A DNA stretch of 33,385 bases from Aphanothece sp. CMT-3BRIN-NPC111 (GTDB taxonomy: Bacteria > Cyanobacteriota > Cyanobacteriia > Cyanobacteriales > JAHHGU01), in NCBI GenBank assembly GCA_019359765.1, contig JAHHGU010000056.1, positions 1 through 33,385 of the forward strand. Reading direction: 5' to 3'. The position numbers were made by a program, and so were the translations under genes. The notes beneath the pieces are model-generated. The model was not told where the DNA came from. It saw only the letters and a list, made by a program, of their open reading frames with translations, and made no database searches. How positions within the stretch are numbered: position 1 is the stretch's first letter; each line of letters opens with the position of its first letter. Shown one piece after another: positions 8,354-16,417 of the stretch.

Positions 8354-8622
8354 CAGCCTCACGGCTAAAGTTGCGGCTACGCGCTCTAACCATACAAAAA
8401 TTTCTTTGAGCCTGGGTAGGCAAGATTAGTTTGTGTAGCTCCATGCTAGCCTAGCTTTCGGCAAGGGCTTCGCCCAACGGCAATGATAACCGTGTACAGC
8501 CTGTGAGAATATTGCCTAATACGCAGTCTCACGACTAAAGTTGCGGCTATACGGTCTAACCATACAAAAATTTCTTTGAGCCTGCCTAAGCAGGCTTGGT
8601 TTGTACAGCCGTAAGCTAAAGG
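8354..8622. repeat. Two direct copies of a ~100-nt intergenic repeat
   Basis: The block starting at 8355 (AGCCTCACGGCTAAAG...) recurs at 8525 (AGTCTCACGACTAAAG...), offset 170 nt. Both continue through TTGCGGCTA and then an identical stretch of over 25 nt ending TTTCTTTGAGCCTG. The second copy keeps an intact hairpin, GCCTGC (8580-8585) / GCAGGC (8590-8595), and ends with an ACAGCC..GGCTGT pair. The first copy has lost that stem (GCCTGGGTAGGC) and gained a GGGCTTCGCCC hairpin at about 8465-8475. This type of repeat is widespread in cyanobacterial spacers. The 337-nt gap 8314-8650 holds no gene. Confidence 0.65.
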
Positions 8623-8650
8623 CTGTGGGTAACAGGTTTTTTTTGATACT

Positions 8651-9841
8651 ATGACAGGCATTTCCTCAGCACAAACGCTACTAAAGTCTCATAGACAGCA
8701 GTTTCCAGCTTTAGCTAATAAAGCTTATTTCAATTATGGGGGGCAAGGACCAATGCCCCAGGCATCTCTGGAGGCTATCCAGCAAGCCTATGAATACATC
8801 CAGCGTGGGGGGCCGTTTTCAGGGGAGGTAAATGCTTGGGTAGTGCAGGAGGCTAAGCAGACGCGAGAGGCGATCGCATCCTCCCTCAATGTCCCATCTG
8901 AAACCATTACCCTAACCGAGGATGTTACCGTAGGCTGCAATATTGCCCTATGGGGCATTGACTGGAAACCTGGCGATCACGTACTGCTTTCTGATTGCGA
9001 ACACCCAGGAATAATCGCAGGGGTGCAGGAAATTCAGCGGCGATTTAACATCGAAGTCTCCTTCTGCCTGCTGATGGCGACCTTAAATGAGGGAGATCCG
9101 GTAACTGTAGTTACAGAGCATTTGCGACCTAATACCCGCTTGGTAATATTAAGCCATGTCCTCTGGAACACAGGTCAAGTCTTGCCACTCGCTGAGATTA
9201 CTGACGCTGTACACAGCTATGCCAGCGCTAACCAGCCAGTGAGACTTTTGATAGATGCGGCTCAATCTGTAGGTCTGCTGCCGTTAAATTTAACTGAGAT
9301 CGGGGTTGACTTTTATGCCTTCACTGGTCACAAGTGGTGGTGTGGGCCAGAAGGGGTGGGCGGTCTTTATGTGCGACCAAATGCCTTAGAAAGTTTGCAT
9401 CCAACCTTTATTGGCTGGCGCGGCATTATTATTAATCCATCCGGTCAACCTGAAGGTTGGCAACCAGATGCACGAAGGTATGAAGTGGCGACATCTGCCT
9501 ATCCTTTATATGCTGGACTTCGGGCAGCAATTTCCACTCACCAACAATGGGGAACCCAACAACAACGTTACCAGCAAATCCTAAATTTAAGTAAGTATTT
9601 GTGGCAACGGTTAGCAGAAATCCCTGAAGTAATTCGTCTGCGGAAAACTCCTCCTCAATCAGGTCTGGTTTCCTTCCAACTTACTAATCAATCTCACGCC
9701 AAGTTAGTACAATTTTTGGAGAATCAAGGAATATTAGTGCGAACCATCCGCGATCCTGATTGCGTCCGCGCCTCAATTCATTATTTCACCTTAGAATCTG
9801 AAATTGACCACCTGGTTAAAGCGATTCAAAAGTTTTGCTAA
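8651..9841 (+). CDS. Aminotransferase class V-fold PLP enzyme, L-cysteine/cystine lyase (C-DES) type
   Basis: A 396-residue fold-type I PLP enzyme. K228 in FTGHKWWCGPEGVGGLY is the Schiff-base lysine, and D202 in LLIDAAQSVG contacts the pyridine nitrogen. The N-terminal FNYGGQGPMPQASLEAI and ADVT-like TLTEDVTVGCNIAL blocks fit class V enzymes. The GHKWW.GPEGVGGLY signature and overall length resemble cyanobacterial C-DES cystine C-S lyase more than SufS/IscS. I see no conserved catalytic cysteine loop (RxGxxCA) of cysteine desulfurases near the C-terminus. The probable reaction is C-S cleavage of cystine or cysteine, releasing persulfide for iron-sulfur assembly. The exact substrate is not proven by sequence. 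The gene appears monocistronic. Confidence 0.85.
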   Translation: MTGISSAQTLLKSHRQQFPALANKAYFNYGGQGPMPQASLEAIQQAYEYIQRGGPFSGEVNAWVVQEAKQTREAIASSLNVPSETITLTEDVTVGCNIALWGIDWKPGDHVLLSDCEHPGIIAGVQEIQRRFNIEVSFCLLMATLNEGDPVTVVTEHLRPNTRLVILSHVLWNTGQVLPLAEITDAVHSYASANQPVRLLIDAAQSVGLLPLNLTEIGVDFYAFTGHKWWCGPEGVGGLYVRPNALESLHPTFIGWRGIIINPSGQPEGWQPDARRYEVATSAYPLYAGLRAAISTHQQWGTQQQRYQQILNLSKYLWQRLAEIPEVIRLRKTPPQSGLVSFQLTNQSHAKLVQFLENQGILVRTIRDPDCVRASIHYFTLESEIDHLVKAIQKFC

Positions 9842-10089
9842 ATCTAAGCTAAGAGCATAGCCAATCGACAACTATAAAGCTTTTACCCTGTGGCAATCAT
9901 CCGGCAGCATTTAAATCACGCCTCTTCTAACGCAAGTCCAATCAAGGAGACTAACATCTGCTTTTAGAGCAATCCTGATCGCACCGCTTGGTATTTGCTG
10001 CCAAGTGCAAATGCCTACGGCGCGTTTTGCAAACCTAAACGCCGCTTGTTAAACCACCGCGATCGCAGCAACTCAAACTCTCTCTAGCA

Positions 10090-10302
10090 CTAGCTTATTT
10101 TCAGTTGCTCTAGCTTTTGCCTAATCAAGGTTTCAACTTCCTCAACCTCAGCATTTGATTTAGGGATGTCAAAAGTCTCTGGAGACGCTTCAGAGGTAAA
10201 GCGGTCAACAAAGGCATGAAACGCTGCCTTATCGTTGGGGTGAGCAATGACGTAAGCTCTTAGCTCAATTTTAGCCATGCTACTAAAGTCAGGCTTGATC
10301 AC
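10090..10302 (-). CDS. DUF6887 family small protein
   Basis: About 70 residues starting at GTG 10302 (VIKPDFSSMAKIELRAYVI...). KPDFS.M...ELRAYV..H..D..AFHAFVDR is the hallmark of DUF6887, a family that in cyanobacteria typically sits beside DUF6888. I prefer GTG 10302 over the in-frame TTG at 10314 because GGAGG lies 5 nt before the GTG and the stop codon of the DUF6888 gene overlaps it (GTGA). The C-terminus is a short charged helix (VEEVETLIRQKLEQLK). Function is unknown; the small, tightly coupled pair looks like a toxin-antitoxin or other two-protein module, but this is inference. Confidence 0.82.
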   Translation of the reverse strand: MIKPDFSSMAKIELRAYVIAHPNDKAAFHAFVDRFTSEASPETFDIPKSNAEVEEVETLIRQKLEQLKIS

Positions 10303-10472
10303 AAAAACCTCCAAAGACCATTCTGGTAGATTTCTATCTCTAGGTTATCTCCCGCCAGAAGAAACAAGTTACCTGTTCGCTCGTCAAGACGGACAACGAA
10401 AATAGGGGTAAATGTATTGGTCAAGGATTGGCATAGTATGACACACCGGATACCTTGTTCAGCAGTTAGCAA
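10299..10472 (-). CDS. DUF6888 family small protein, partner of DUF6887
   Basis: A 57-residue frame starting at TTG 10472 (LLTAEQGIRCVILCQSLTN...) and ending in TGA at 10299-10301. VVRLDERTGNLFLLAGDNLEI followed by an IEIYQNGLWRFL end is the DUF6888 signature: R.DERTGN.F.LAG, then a short beta-hairpin ending with G.W.F. A GAGG sits about 10 nt before the TTG. The last codons overlap the DUF6887 start by 4 nt (GTGA), and the GGAGG that drives DUF6887 translation lies within this gene, so the two are translationally coupled. The gene falls under common length cutoffs and is easily missed. Biochemical role unknown. Confidence 0.78.
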   Translation of the reverse strand: MLTAEQGIRCVILCQSLTNTFTPIFVVRLDERTGNLFLLAGDNLEIEIYQNGLWRFL

Positions 10473-11019
10473 AATCCATATACCTCGTGACCATATAGCT
10501 TTATTTCAGAGTAGCAGGTAAGAGAAAAAGACTCTCACCACCTCTCCTGAAATTAGGAATATTCCCCATAAGCGGCGAATTTTGAGACGGTAAAGTCAAT
10601 AGGGGGTGAGATCGCGATGCGGAGGATTATTGAGCTTCTGTTGATGGAGTTTTGGTGGGGCGATCGCTATCCGTCCAATCATCGTATTGTCATCATATAA
10701 ATGGAGAATATTGTAAGTGTAAATAGATGTTTTTTTCCTTGCTTCAACCCAACCTAGCCACCTGTAGTCAGGCAGTATCTCAAAGAATTTTCCAGATTTT
10801 AAAACTTTATCATCTGGCTACCATTCAAACTGCGGTGTTTGAATTTTGGCGCATCGCAATTATGCGGGTTTTCCCTGGGGGACGCTACGCGAACGACCAT
10901 CGCGTTTCGAGCATGGCACAGCTTGGTATTTGCTCCCAGATGCGAATTCCTCCTCTTGCTTAATTAATCGAAGATAATGGTCTAGTCCTAAAAACAGCCG
11001 CCTTATACCAAATTTAATT
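10473..11019. other. 547-nt gap without a convincing gene
   Basis: Contains stop-rich sequence, a HIP1 site near 10660 and a repeat-like stretch at about 10866-10900 (GGGGACGCTACGCGAACG). A short motif starting at 10921 (GCTTGGTATTTGCTCCCAG) also occurs at 9986 (GCTTGGTATTTGCTGCCAAG), suggesting a decayed dispersed repeat. A tiny frame at 10617-10700 (27 residues, MRRIIELLLMEFWWGDRYPS...) has a purine-rich GGGGGTGAG 6 nt upstream; I rate it speculative. A longer frame at 10727-10963 is partly repeat-derived and not protein-like. Confidence 0.5.
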
Positions 11020-12126
11020 ATGCCTCGACCAGTTTTATATGTGGCAATCACCAGCCACGGTTTCGGCCATACAGTCCGCACCGCTGCTGTCGCCGCAGAA
11101 ATTCAGCGCCTTAACCCAGACATTCTCCTCATTCTGGTGACAACCGCACCGCGCTGGTTATTAGAGTCTTACATTCCAGGCGACTTTATTCATCGCCCCC
11201 GCGCCTTTGATGTGGGTGTTATTCAGCCAGATAGTTTAAATATGGATAAAGATGCCACTTTGGAAAAGCTGCGGCAGATTCGTAAGCAACAAAACTCGAT
11301 TGTTGCGGGTGAGGTTAACTTTATTCGTCAAAACAGAGTGGGATTAATTTTAGGAGATATTCCCTTTTTAGCTCCAGTTATTGCTAAAGCTGCCAATATT
11401 CCAGGGTGGATGATGAGTAACTTTGGCTGGGACTTTATCTACCGAGATTGGGGCGGGGAATTTATAGAAATGGCAGATTGGATCTTTGAGTGCTATGGAA
11501 AGTGCGATGGTCGAAGACCCGCCTTCGGCGATCGCCTATTTCGCTTGCCCTTCCACGAATCTATGAGTGCCTTTCCAAATATTACCGATGTCGGTTTAAC
11601 CGGGGGCAACCCGCGATACTCCGACACCCAACTACGGCAGGATTTTAGTCTCTCAACGCCCCCTGAACGCACCGTCTTGCTCACCTTTGGGGGATTGGGA
11701 CTACAGCAAATTCCCTATGAGAATTTACGACAATTTCCAGATTGGCAATTTATCACCTTTGACAGCCAAGCACCGGATTTATCCAACTTGCTCAAAGTTA
11801 CCAATCGCCAATATCGCCCAGTGGATTTTATGCCTGTGTGCGATCGCGTGATGTCCAAACCGGGCTACAGCACCTTTGCGGAAGCCTTACGGTTAAACGT
11901 TCCCATTGTTTCGATAACCCGCGAAGATTTTGCAGAATCTCGCTTATTGATAGAAGGCATCCAAAATCATGCTGACCATCAAATTCTCACACCAGCAGAA
12001 TTTTTTCAGGGAAACTGGGAGTTTTTACATCAACCTATGCAGCCGCCGCGTCAATCCCAGCCTCTGGCTAAAGATGGGACAGAAGCGATCGCTCACGCCG
12101 TTGTCAGCTATTTTCAAAATAATTAG
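11020..12126 (+). CDS. GT-B fold glycosyltransferase, MurG / L-arabinokinase N-domain-like
   Basis: A 368-residue cytoplasmic protein. The N-terminal domain opens with YVAITSHGFGHTVRTAAVAAEI, the glycine/histidine loop (GxGH..R) of UDP-glycosyltransferase-like GT-B proteins. The C-terminal domain carries TVLLTFGGLGLQQIP and then DRVMSKPGYSTFAEAL, the nucleotide-sugar-binding region where a KPGYST..E motif is typical. Donor and acceptor cannot be told from sequence. Residues around 165-175 (KCDGRRPAFGDRLFRLPF) contain a repeat-like insert (DNA 11508-11537) with a CGAAG/CTTCG pair and a HIP1 site. Sixty-seven nt separate it from the downstream yjbQ-like gene, which is on the same strand. Confidence 0.75.
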   Translation: MPRPVLYVAITSHGFGHTVRTAAVAAEIQRLNPDILLILVTTAPRWLLESYIPGDFIHRPRAFDVGVIQPDSLNMDKDATLEKLRQIRKQQNSIVAGEVNFIRQNRVGLILGDIPFLAPVIAKAANIPGWMMSNFGWDFIYRDWGGEFIEMADWIFECYGKCDGRRPAFGDRLFRLPFHESMSAFPNITDVGLTGGNPRYSDTQLRQDFSLSTPPERTVLLTFGGLGLQQIPYENLRQFPDWQFITFDSQAPDLSNLLKVTNRQYRPVDFMPVCDRVMSKPGYSTFAEALRLNVPIVSITREDFAESRLLIEGIQNHADHQILTPAEFFQGNWEFLHQPMQPPRQSQPLAKDGTEAIAHAVVSYFQNN

Positions 12127-12193
12127 TACCTAACAACCAACCGATTCCAAAGGCGATCGCTCCAAAATCTAAAATCCCAAATCCAAAATTGGT

Positions 12194-12610
12194 ATGACCC
12201 ACTATCAACATCGGCTCGAAGTTAAAACTAGCGGCAAGTCATTTTGCAAAATTACCCCCAAGGTTCAAGCAGTAGTCGCTGAGTCAGGAGTAGAGACAGG
12301 GCTTTGTACCCTCTTTTTGCGCCATACTTCTGCCAGCTTAGTCATTCAAGAAAATGCCGATCCAGACGTCCTCAAGGATTTAGCCAATTTTCTCGCCAAA
12401 CTGGTTCCAGAGCATGACAATTACTTGCATAGCACCGAGGGCCCGGACGATATGCCAGCCCACATCCGTACCGCTCTCACCCACACCTCAGAGCAAATTC
12501 CTATCGCTAACGGTAAATTGCTGCTAGGAACATGGCAGGGAATCTACCTATGGGAACATCGGCAGCGCGGTCATATCCGTGAAGTTGTGATTCACATTAG
12601 CGGCAGCTGA
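12194..12610 (+). CDS. YjbQ / UPF0047 family protein
   Basis: A 138-residue single-domain protein of the usual length. Family hallmarks: GLCTLFLRHTSASLVIQENADPDVLKDL, then HDNYLHSTEGPDDMPAHIRTAL, and GKLLLGTWQGIYLWEHR near the C-terminus. The conserved His residues (RHTSAS, HDNYLH, PAHIR) probably bind a metal. Members are annotated as secondary thiamine-phosphate synthase enzyme because some complement thiE mutants weakly; the physiological role is unclear. The spacer before it carries an AAAATCTAAAATCCCAAATCC simple repeat that also occurs elsewhere in this window. The start has no visible Shine-Dalgarno. Confidence 0.92.
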   Translation: MTHYQHRLEVKTSGKSFCKITPKVQAVVAESGVETGLCTLFLRHTSASLVIQENADPDVLKDLANFLAKLVPEHDNYLHSTEGPDDMPAHIRTALTHTSEQIPIANGKLLLGTWQGIYLWEHRQRGHIREVVIHISGS

Positions 12611-12763
12611 GGCAGCTATAGCAGTGAGATTCCCCAATTATCTACGTAAAGAAAGCCTCCATCTGCATTCATCTGCGGTAAAAACTTAGGAGCGGCTTGT
12701 GTGCCTGAAAATTTGCCACCACCTGAATTCTAGAGAGCTAACCTGGAGATAGGAAGGGTGTAG

Positions 12764-12775
12764 GAACAATTGTTC
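12764..12775. promoter_or_regulatory. 12-bp perfect palindrome upstream of DUF1400 hydrolase
   Basis: GAACAATTGTTC lies about 60 nt before the ATG of the DUF1400 alpha/beta hydrolase. Perfect dyad symmetry and position make it a candidate operator; no regulator is recognised. The rest of the 226-nt spacer shows only a CATCTGC..CATCTGC short repeat. Confidence 0.3.
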
Positions 12776-12836
12776 GCGCATTGCTTCTACCCACTTAACC
12801 GCCCCCTCTCGACTAGAACCTTATTGTAATTAAATC

Positions 12837-14576
12837 ATGAAGTTAAAGCTTGACTGGTTTCGGGGCAAAACGTTTCAACGTCTGGCTTTGAAAAAACAGG
12901 CAGCATCAAGATTGCCACAGCACACGCCGTTATTAAAAGGCTCTCTGGGCATCTACGGGAAGGCTAGCGGTGTCCGGTATATCGCCCAAAGCTTACTTTG
13001 GAGTGGAGTTATCGCCCTCTCTTGGGGCGCTGCTACGCCGGTATTAGCGGCAGAACGGCTAACATTGCGCCTCGGACCGTTTGAGCAGTCGGTGGATATT
13101 GAAGATTTAGAGGAATTTGCCAAAACAGGCAAATTGTCTACATCTCTGAAACCTTACGCCCCCTTGCTAACGCCACAGGTGCAGGAAATGTTGAGCAGGC
13201 GTCTGCAAATAGATCCCAACTTGGCAGATAAATTTATTGATGACTTGCTCCGTTCACCAAATGGAGAACAGTTAATCAAGCAAATTCGCGTTGCTGTGCC
13301 TAATAGTAGCGTTGAGCAAGTACGGGTGGGCTTAGCGTTGGCAATGCGGCAAGCTAACGGCATGAGTGCGATCAGTTTCTTGCGGGCTTATCCAGATGAG
13401 AATATTACAGTGGATGCAAGTTCCGCGATCGCGATCGCCCTCCAGATCAACGCCCCCTATTTGCAGAGCCAAGCCGTTACTTCCTTGTTGGAGCGCGAAC
13501 TAAGTGCCCCTAATAGTTCATTCAAGCCCAGTTTTGACCCAGCAGCGGCGGGATCAAAAATGGTACACAAGCAGACACTTGCCCTGCAAGACCAGCGACG
13601 GAACCGCACCATCCCGGCGGATATATACTGGAACGACACTACAACTGGACCCTTAGTTGTCATCTCCCACGGCTTTGGTGCCAACCGGGAATTTTTGGGA
13701 TACTTAGCTCGTCATCTGGCTTCCCACGGTCTCACCGTTGCGGCTATAGATCATGCAGACAGCAATATTCGCGGGCTTAGCGTTGCCTCAATTGGTAGTA
13801 ATCCCAGCAATTTATTACCGGCCTCGGAGTTTGTTGAGCGACCTAAGGATATCAGCTTTTTGCTTGACCAGTTGACTCAACTAAACCAGCAACCAGGTCC
13901 TCTCCAGGGCAGGCTCAACACCCAACAAGTGACGGCTATCGGTCACTCATTGGGGGGCTATACCGTTTTGGCTTTAGCTGGGGCAGAACTAAATTTAGAC
14001 GAGTTGCGGCAGTTCTGCAAAGAGCGCAGCGTACTCTCTAAGGCTGGGGGAGATTGGTTGCAGTGTGCTGCCAGTGAGTTATCAGAGCGGCGTGTGACTC
14101 TGCGGGATCAGCGTGTAGTGCAGGCGATCGCGCTCAATCCCGTATCTGGAAACATATTTGGTAAAAATGGTTTGGCTAAGGTTACTATCCCAACCTTAAT
14201 CTGGACTAGCACCGCCGATGCCCTGACACCAGCACTAACCCATCAGCTGCGTCCCTTTGCTAAACTGAGCGGTTCCAAGTATCTCGTCACTGCTATTGGT
14301 GGCACTCACTTGAGTGTGGGTGACCCAGGAAATCTCAATCCTGAGTTGGCTAAAAACACCCTGGTGCCAGAGATTACTGGTGAAAAGGCCTACCCAGTGC
14401 GGCAGCTAGTTCGCGGTGTTAGTTTGGCATTTATCAAACAGCTAACGCCGGAGGCAAAAACTTACGAACCCTTTTTGACATCTGCCTATGCCCAGTCACT
14501 ATCAGCACCGGGGCTGAATCTGCGTCTGAATACGCAACTACCACCAAGCATTAGCGCCTTTGTGGAGCTTCCTTAG
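12837..14576 (+). CDS. Exported alpha/beta hydrolase with N-terminal DUF1400 domain
   Basis: A 579-residue protein. After a long basic leader, a hydrophobic stretch at about 52-71 (SLLWSGVIALSWGAATPVLA) ends in a signal-peptidase-like site, so the enzyme is probably exported. Residues about 72-220 form the cyanobacterial DUF1400 helical domain (RLTLRLGPFEQSVDIEDLEEF..). The hydrolase domain follows: HGFGANREF supplies the oxyanion region, GHSLGGYT the nucleophile serine, TADALTP a likely acid, and GGTHLSV the histidine. It resembles the PAF-acetylhydrolase-like group; predicted role is ester or lipid hydrolysis outside the cytoplasm, substrate unknown. It stands alone on its strand, with a large hairpin repeat 16 nt downstream. 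Confidence 0.88.
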   Translation: MKLKLDWFRGKTFQRLALKKQAASRLPQHTPLLKGSLGIYGKASGVRYIAQSLLWSGVIALSWGAATPVLAAERLTLRLGPFEQSVDIEDLEEFAKTGKLSTSLKPYAPLLTPQVQEMLSRRLQIDPNLADKFIDDLLRSPNGEQLIKQIRVAVPNSSVEQVRVGLALAMRQANGMSAISFLRAYPDENITVDASSAIAIALQINAPYLQSQAVTSLLERELSAPNSSFKPSFDPAAAGSKMVHKQTLALQDQRRNRTIPADIYWNDTTTGPLVVISHGFGANREFLGYLARHLASHGLTVAAIDHADSNIRGLSVASIGSNPSNLLPASEFVERPKDISFLLDQLTQLNQQPGPLQGRLNTQQVTAIGHSLGGYTVLALAGAELNLDELRQFCKERSVLSKAGGDWLQCAASELSERRVTLRDQRVVQAIALNPVSGNIFGKNGLAKVTIPTLIWTSTADALTPALTHQLRPFAKLSGSKYLVTAIGGTHLSVGDPGNLNPELAKNTLVPEITGEKAYPVRQLVRGVSLAFIKQLTPEAKTYEPFLTSAYAQSLSAPGLNLRLNTQLPPSISAFVELP

Positions 14577-14591
14577 CGATCGCGACTAACT

Positions 14592-14620
14592 GTAGAGACG
14601 TTCCGCCGGAACGTCTCTAC
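14592..14620. repeat. Perfect 13-bp hairpin repeat
   Basis: GTAGAGACGTTCC (14592-14604), loop GCC, GGAACGTCTCTAC (14608-14620). The GTAGAGACGTT...AACGTCTCTAC hairpin is a familiar cyanobacterial interspersed repeat. It lies just after the DUF1400 hydrolase stop and may cap its transcript, but no T-run follows. Confidence 0.6.
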
Positions 14621-14723
14621 TAACCGGCGGCGGCGATTCTCACCCCAGTTAAATCTATACAAAGATAGGAAAAGAGTTGTCTGCTAAAAGCTAGCAGTGT
14701 TTGCTCCAACTTGAGGAGGTTGT

Positions 14724-15497
14724 ATGGAACCAGAAGAAATTCTCGCTCAGTTGGCTCCCTGGCGGGATGCCCATCATCGTTCGACATGGAAACCAATTGT
14801 AGAAGAGGGGGATGGGGGAGCCGATGCCTCCAAGTTTTCTGGAATGCCTTGGCTCGCTGAAAATGAACCCTACCCTCGCTGTGGTACTTGTCAGGCATTG
14901 ATGCCGCTATTTTTGCAACTCAATCTCAATCAACTGCCAGAAGAACTATCAGGTCGATTTGGTAGCGGACTACTGCAAATGTTCTACTGTACTGACGGCG
15001 ACAGCTATATGCCGTTGGAAAATACCAAGCTGGTTCGCCTTGTGCAGCCGACGGGGAATCCCCAATCATTGCCATCTGAAGGCTATCCTTCCTTTCCAGC
15101 CAAGACAATTGTGGGATGGACGCAACTAAATGACTACCCTAGCCCTGAAGAGCAGGAAGAACTGGGGTTAATTTTCAATTACAACTTTTCAGCTAAGACA
15201 GTACGAATTGAGTGTCCGTTAGTAGGATTAGCCACTGAAGATTTACCAATAGATTCTGCACCTGAAGCTGAAGAGGTATCTACTGCCCTGCCAGGTGATA
15301 AGCTAGCTGGCTATCCATACTGGATTCAAGGTATAGAGTATCCTGAGTGTCCTCAATGCAACCGCAGGATGCAGCTTGTCTTCCAGATTGACTCTGAGGA
15401 CAACCTGCCCTATATGTTTGGAGATATGGGCTGTGGGCACGTTACCCAATGCCCGGAACACAAAGAAATATTAACTTTTGGTTGGGCTTGTTGCTAA
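14724..15497 (+). CDS. DUF1963 (YwqG-like) protein
   Basis: A 257-residue soluble protein preceded by an unusually strong GAGGAGG 5-6 nt from the ATG. DUF1963 features: SKFSGMPWLAENEPYPRCGTC near 37-57, QLNLNQLPEEL, LLQMFYCTDGD, and a repeated second half KLAGYPYWIQGIEYPECPQCNRRMQLVFQID. CGTC and CPQC pairs plus late GCGHV..CPEH residues suggest a metal-binding site, probably zinc. The family is widespread in bacteria with no established role. The 3' end overlaps the oppositely oriented xth gene by 4 nt, so the two stop codons are interlocked. Confidence 0.85.
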   Translation: MEPEEILAQLAPWRDAHHRSTWKPIVEEGDGGADASKFSGMPWLAENEPYPRCGTCQALMPLFLQLNLNQLPEELSGRFGSGLLQMFYCTDGDSYMPLENTKLVRLVQPTGNPQSLPSEGYPSFPAKTIVGWTQLNDYPSPEEQEELGLIFNYNFSAKTVRIECPLVGLATEDLPIDSAPEAEEVSTALPGDKLAGYPYWIQGIEYPECPQCNRRMQLVFQIDSEDNLPYMFGDMGCGHVTQCPEHKEILTFGWACC

Positions 15498-16345
15498 AAC
15501 TCGACAATCACTGGGGTATGGTCGCTGGGTTTCGGTAGCTTTCTTGGCGCTGAATCAATTTTGCAGCTGATTGCCCGCTCGTAAAGGTCAGGTGTCAGGT
15601 AGTGATGGTCAATCCGCCAACCTCGATTGCCTCGAAATGCCCCAGTACGATAATCCCACCAGCTATAGTGTCCGCCTTCCGCTGTAAATTTCCGAAACGC
15701 ATCTGCCAAACCCAACTCTAGAACCAAGCGCAAGGCTTGGCGCTCTGCCTCAGAAGCCATGATCCGACCTTTAAAGGCGGCTGGGTCGTGAATATCTCGG
15801 TCTTCTAGGGCAATATTAAAGTCACCGCAGACACAGAGCGATTTTGGATTTTGGATAGCGCTTTGCACCGCTGCGCTAGAGGCTTTTGGATTAAGGGCTA
15901 CTTCGGCTGGCTGCTGGAGGAGAGTTTGCAGGTAGTCGCGCAAGACTTTGAGCCAGCGGAGTTTGTAATAGTATTTCTCACTATCTACAGCAGCACCATT
16001 GGGGACGTAGAGGTTGACAATGCGGATGCCATCTAAAACGCCGGTAATTACCCGCTTTTGCTCGTCTAGCTCTCCGATGTTATTGTCGCCTAGCACTGGT
16101 GCAAACCCGGTGCTGACATCCGCCAAGGGTGAGCGACTGATTATGGCGACACCGTTGTAGGATTTCTGTCCAGAAATGTAGAGGTGATAACCCAATTGCT
16201 CAAAAAGCGATCGCGGGAAGTCAGCATCTACAACTTTGGTTTCCTGCAAACACAGAACATCTACAGAATTTTCCTGCAACCACTGCACCACTTGCTCTAG
16301 GCGGCTACGAATCGAATTAACATTCCAAGTAGCAATTTTCATCAT
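15494..16345 (-). CDS. xth: Exodeoxyribonuclease III / AP endonuclease
   Basis: Repairs abasic sites by incising DNA 5' to the lesion, with 3'-5' exonuclease and 3'-phosphatase activities. The 283-residue product has the full motif series of the exonuclease III family: KIATWNVNSIRSR, VLCLQETKV, YNGVAIISR, NLYVPNG, CGDFNIALEDRDIHDP, WWDYR, and a C-terminal RIDHHYLTP with SDHTPVIVEF. An insertion of about 20 residues (EVALNPKASSAAVQSAIQN..) separates the helix after LRDYLQTLLQQPAE from CGDFNIA. Its DNA (15841-15893) is a spacer-type simple repeat read in frame. The two N-terminal methionines are adjacent and either could start. The 3' end overlaps DUF1963. Confidence 0.94.
   Translation of the reverse strand: MMKIATWNVNSIRSRLEQVVQWLQENSVDVLCLQETKVVDADFPRSLFEQLGYHLYISGQKSYNGVAIISRSPLADVSTGFAPVLGDNNIGELDEQKRVITGVLDGIRIVNLYVPNGAAVDSEKYYYKLRWLKVLRDYLQTLLQQPAEVALNPKASSAAVQSAIQNPKSLCVCGDFNIALEDRDIHDPAAFKGRIMASEAERQALRLVLELGLADAFRKFTAEGGHYSWWDYRTGAFRGNRGWRIDHHYLTPDLYERAISCKIDSAPRKLPKPSDHTPVIVEF
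15841..15893. repeat. Spacer-type TTTGGATT repeat inside xth
   Basis: GATTTTGGATTTTGGATAG and, some 25 nt on, TTTTGGATTAAGG flank a short GC-rich segment. The same TTTGGATT / AGATTTT type sequence occurs in spacers at about 6638-6690, 12166-12191 and 25176-25195. Here it lies within the coding frame of exonuclease III and is translated without a stop. Confidence 0.55.
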
Positions 16346-16417
16346 AATTAGCAGTTAGCAGGAGTGCTGTTAGCCTGGTATATGCCCCGCCTTCAAGAGT
16401 GGGCGGCTTGGTTTTTA

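Noticed and set aside
8354..8622. Possible CRISPR array
   Set aside because: Only two long imperfect copies without regular spacers.
8446..8661. Minus-strand frame of 71 codons
   Set aside because: Spans the direct spacer repeats and overlaps the start of the class V PLP enzyme.
10727..10963. Plus-strand frame of 78 codons before the glycosyltransferase
   Set aside because: Second half is repeat-derived (GGGGACGCTACGCGAACG region); no ribosome site and no family resemblance.
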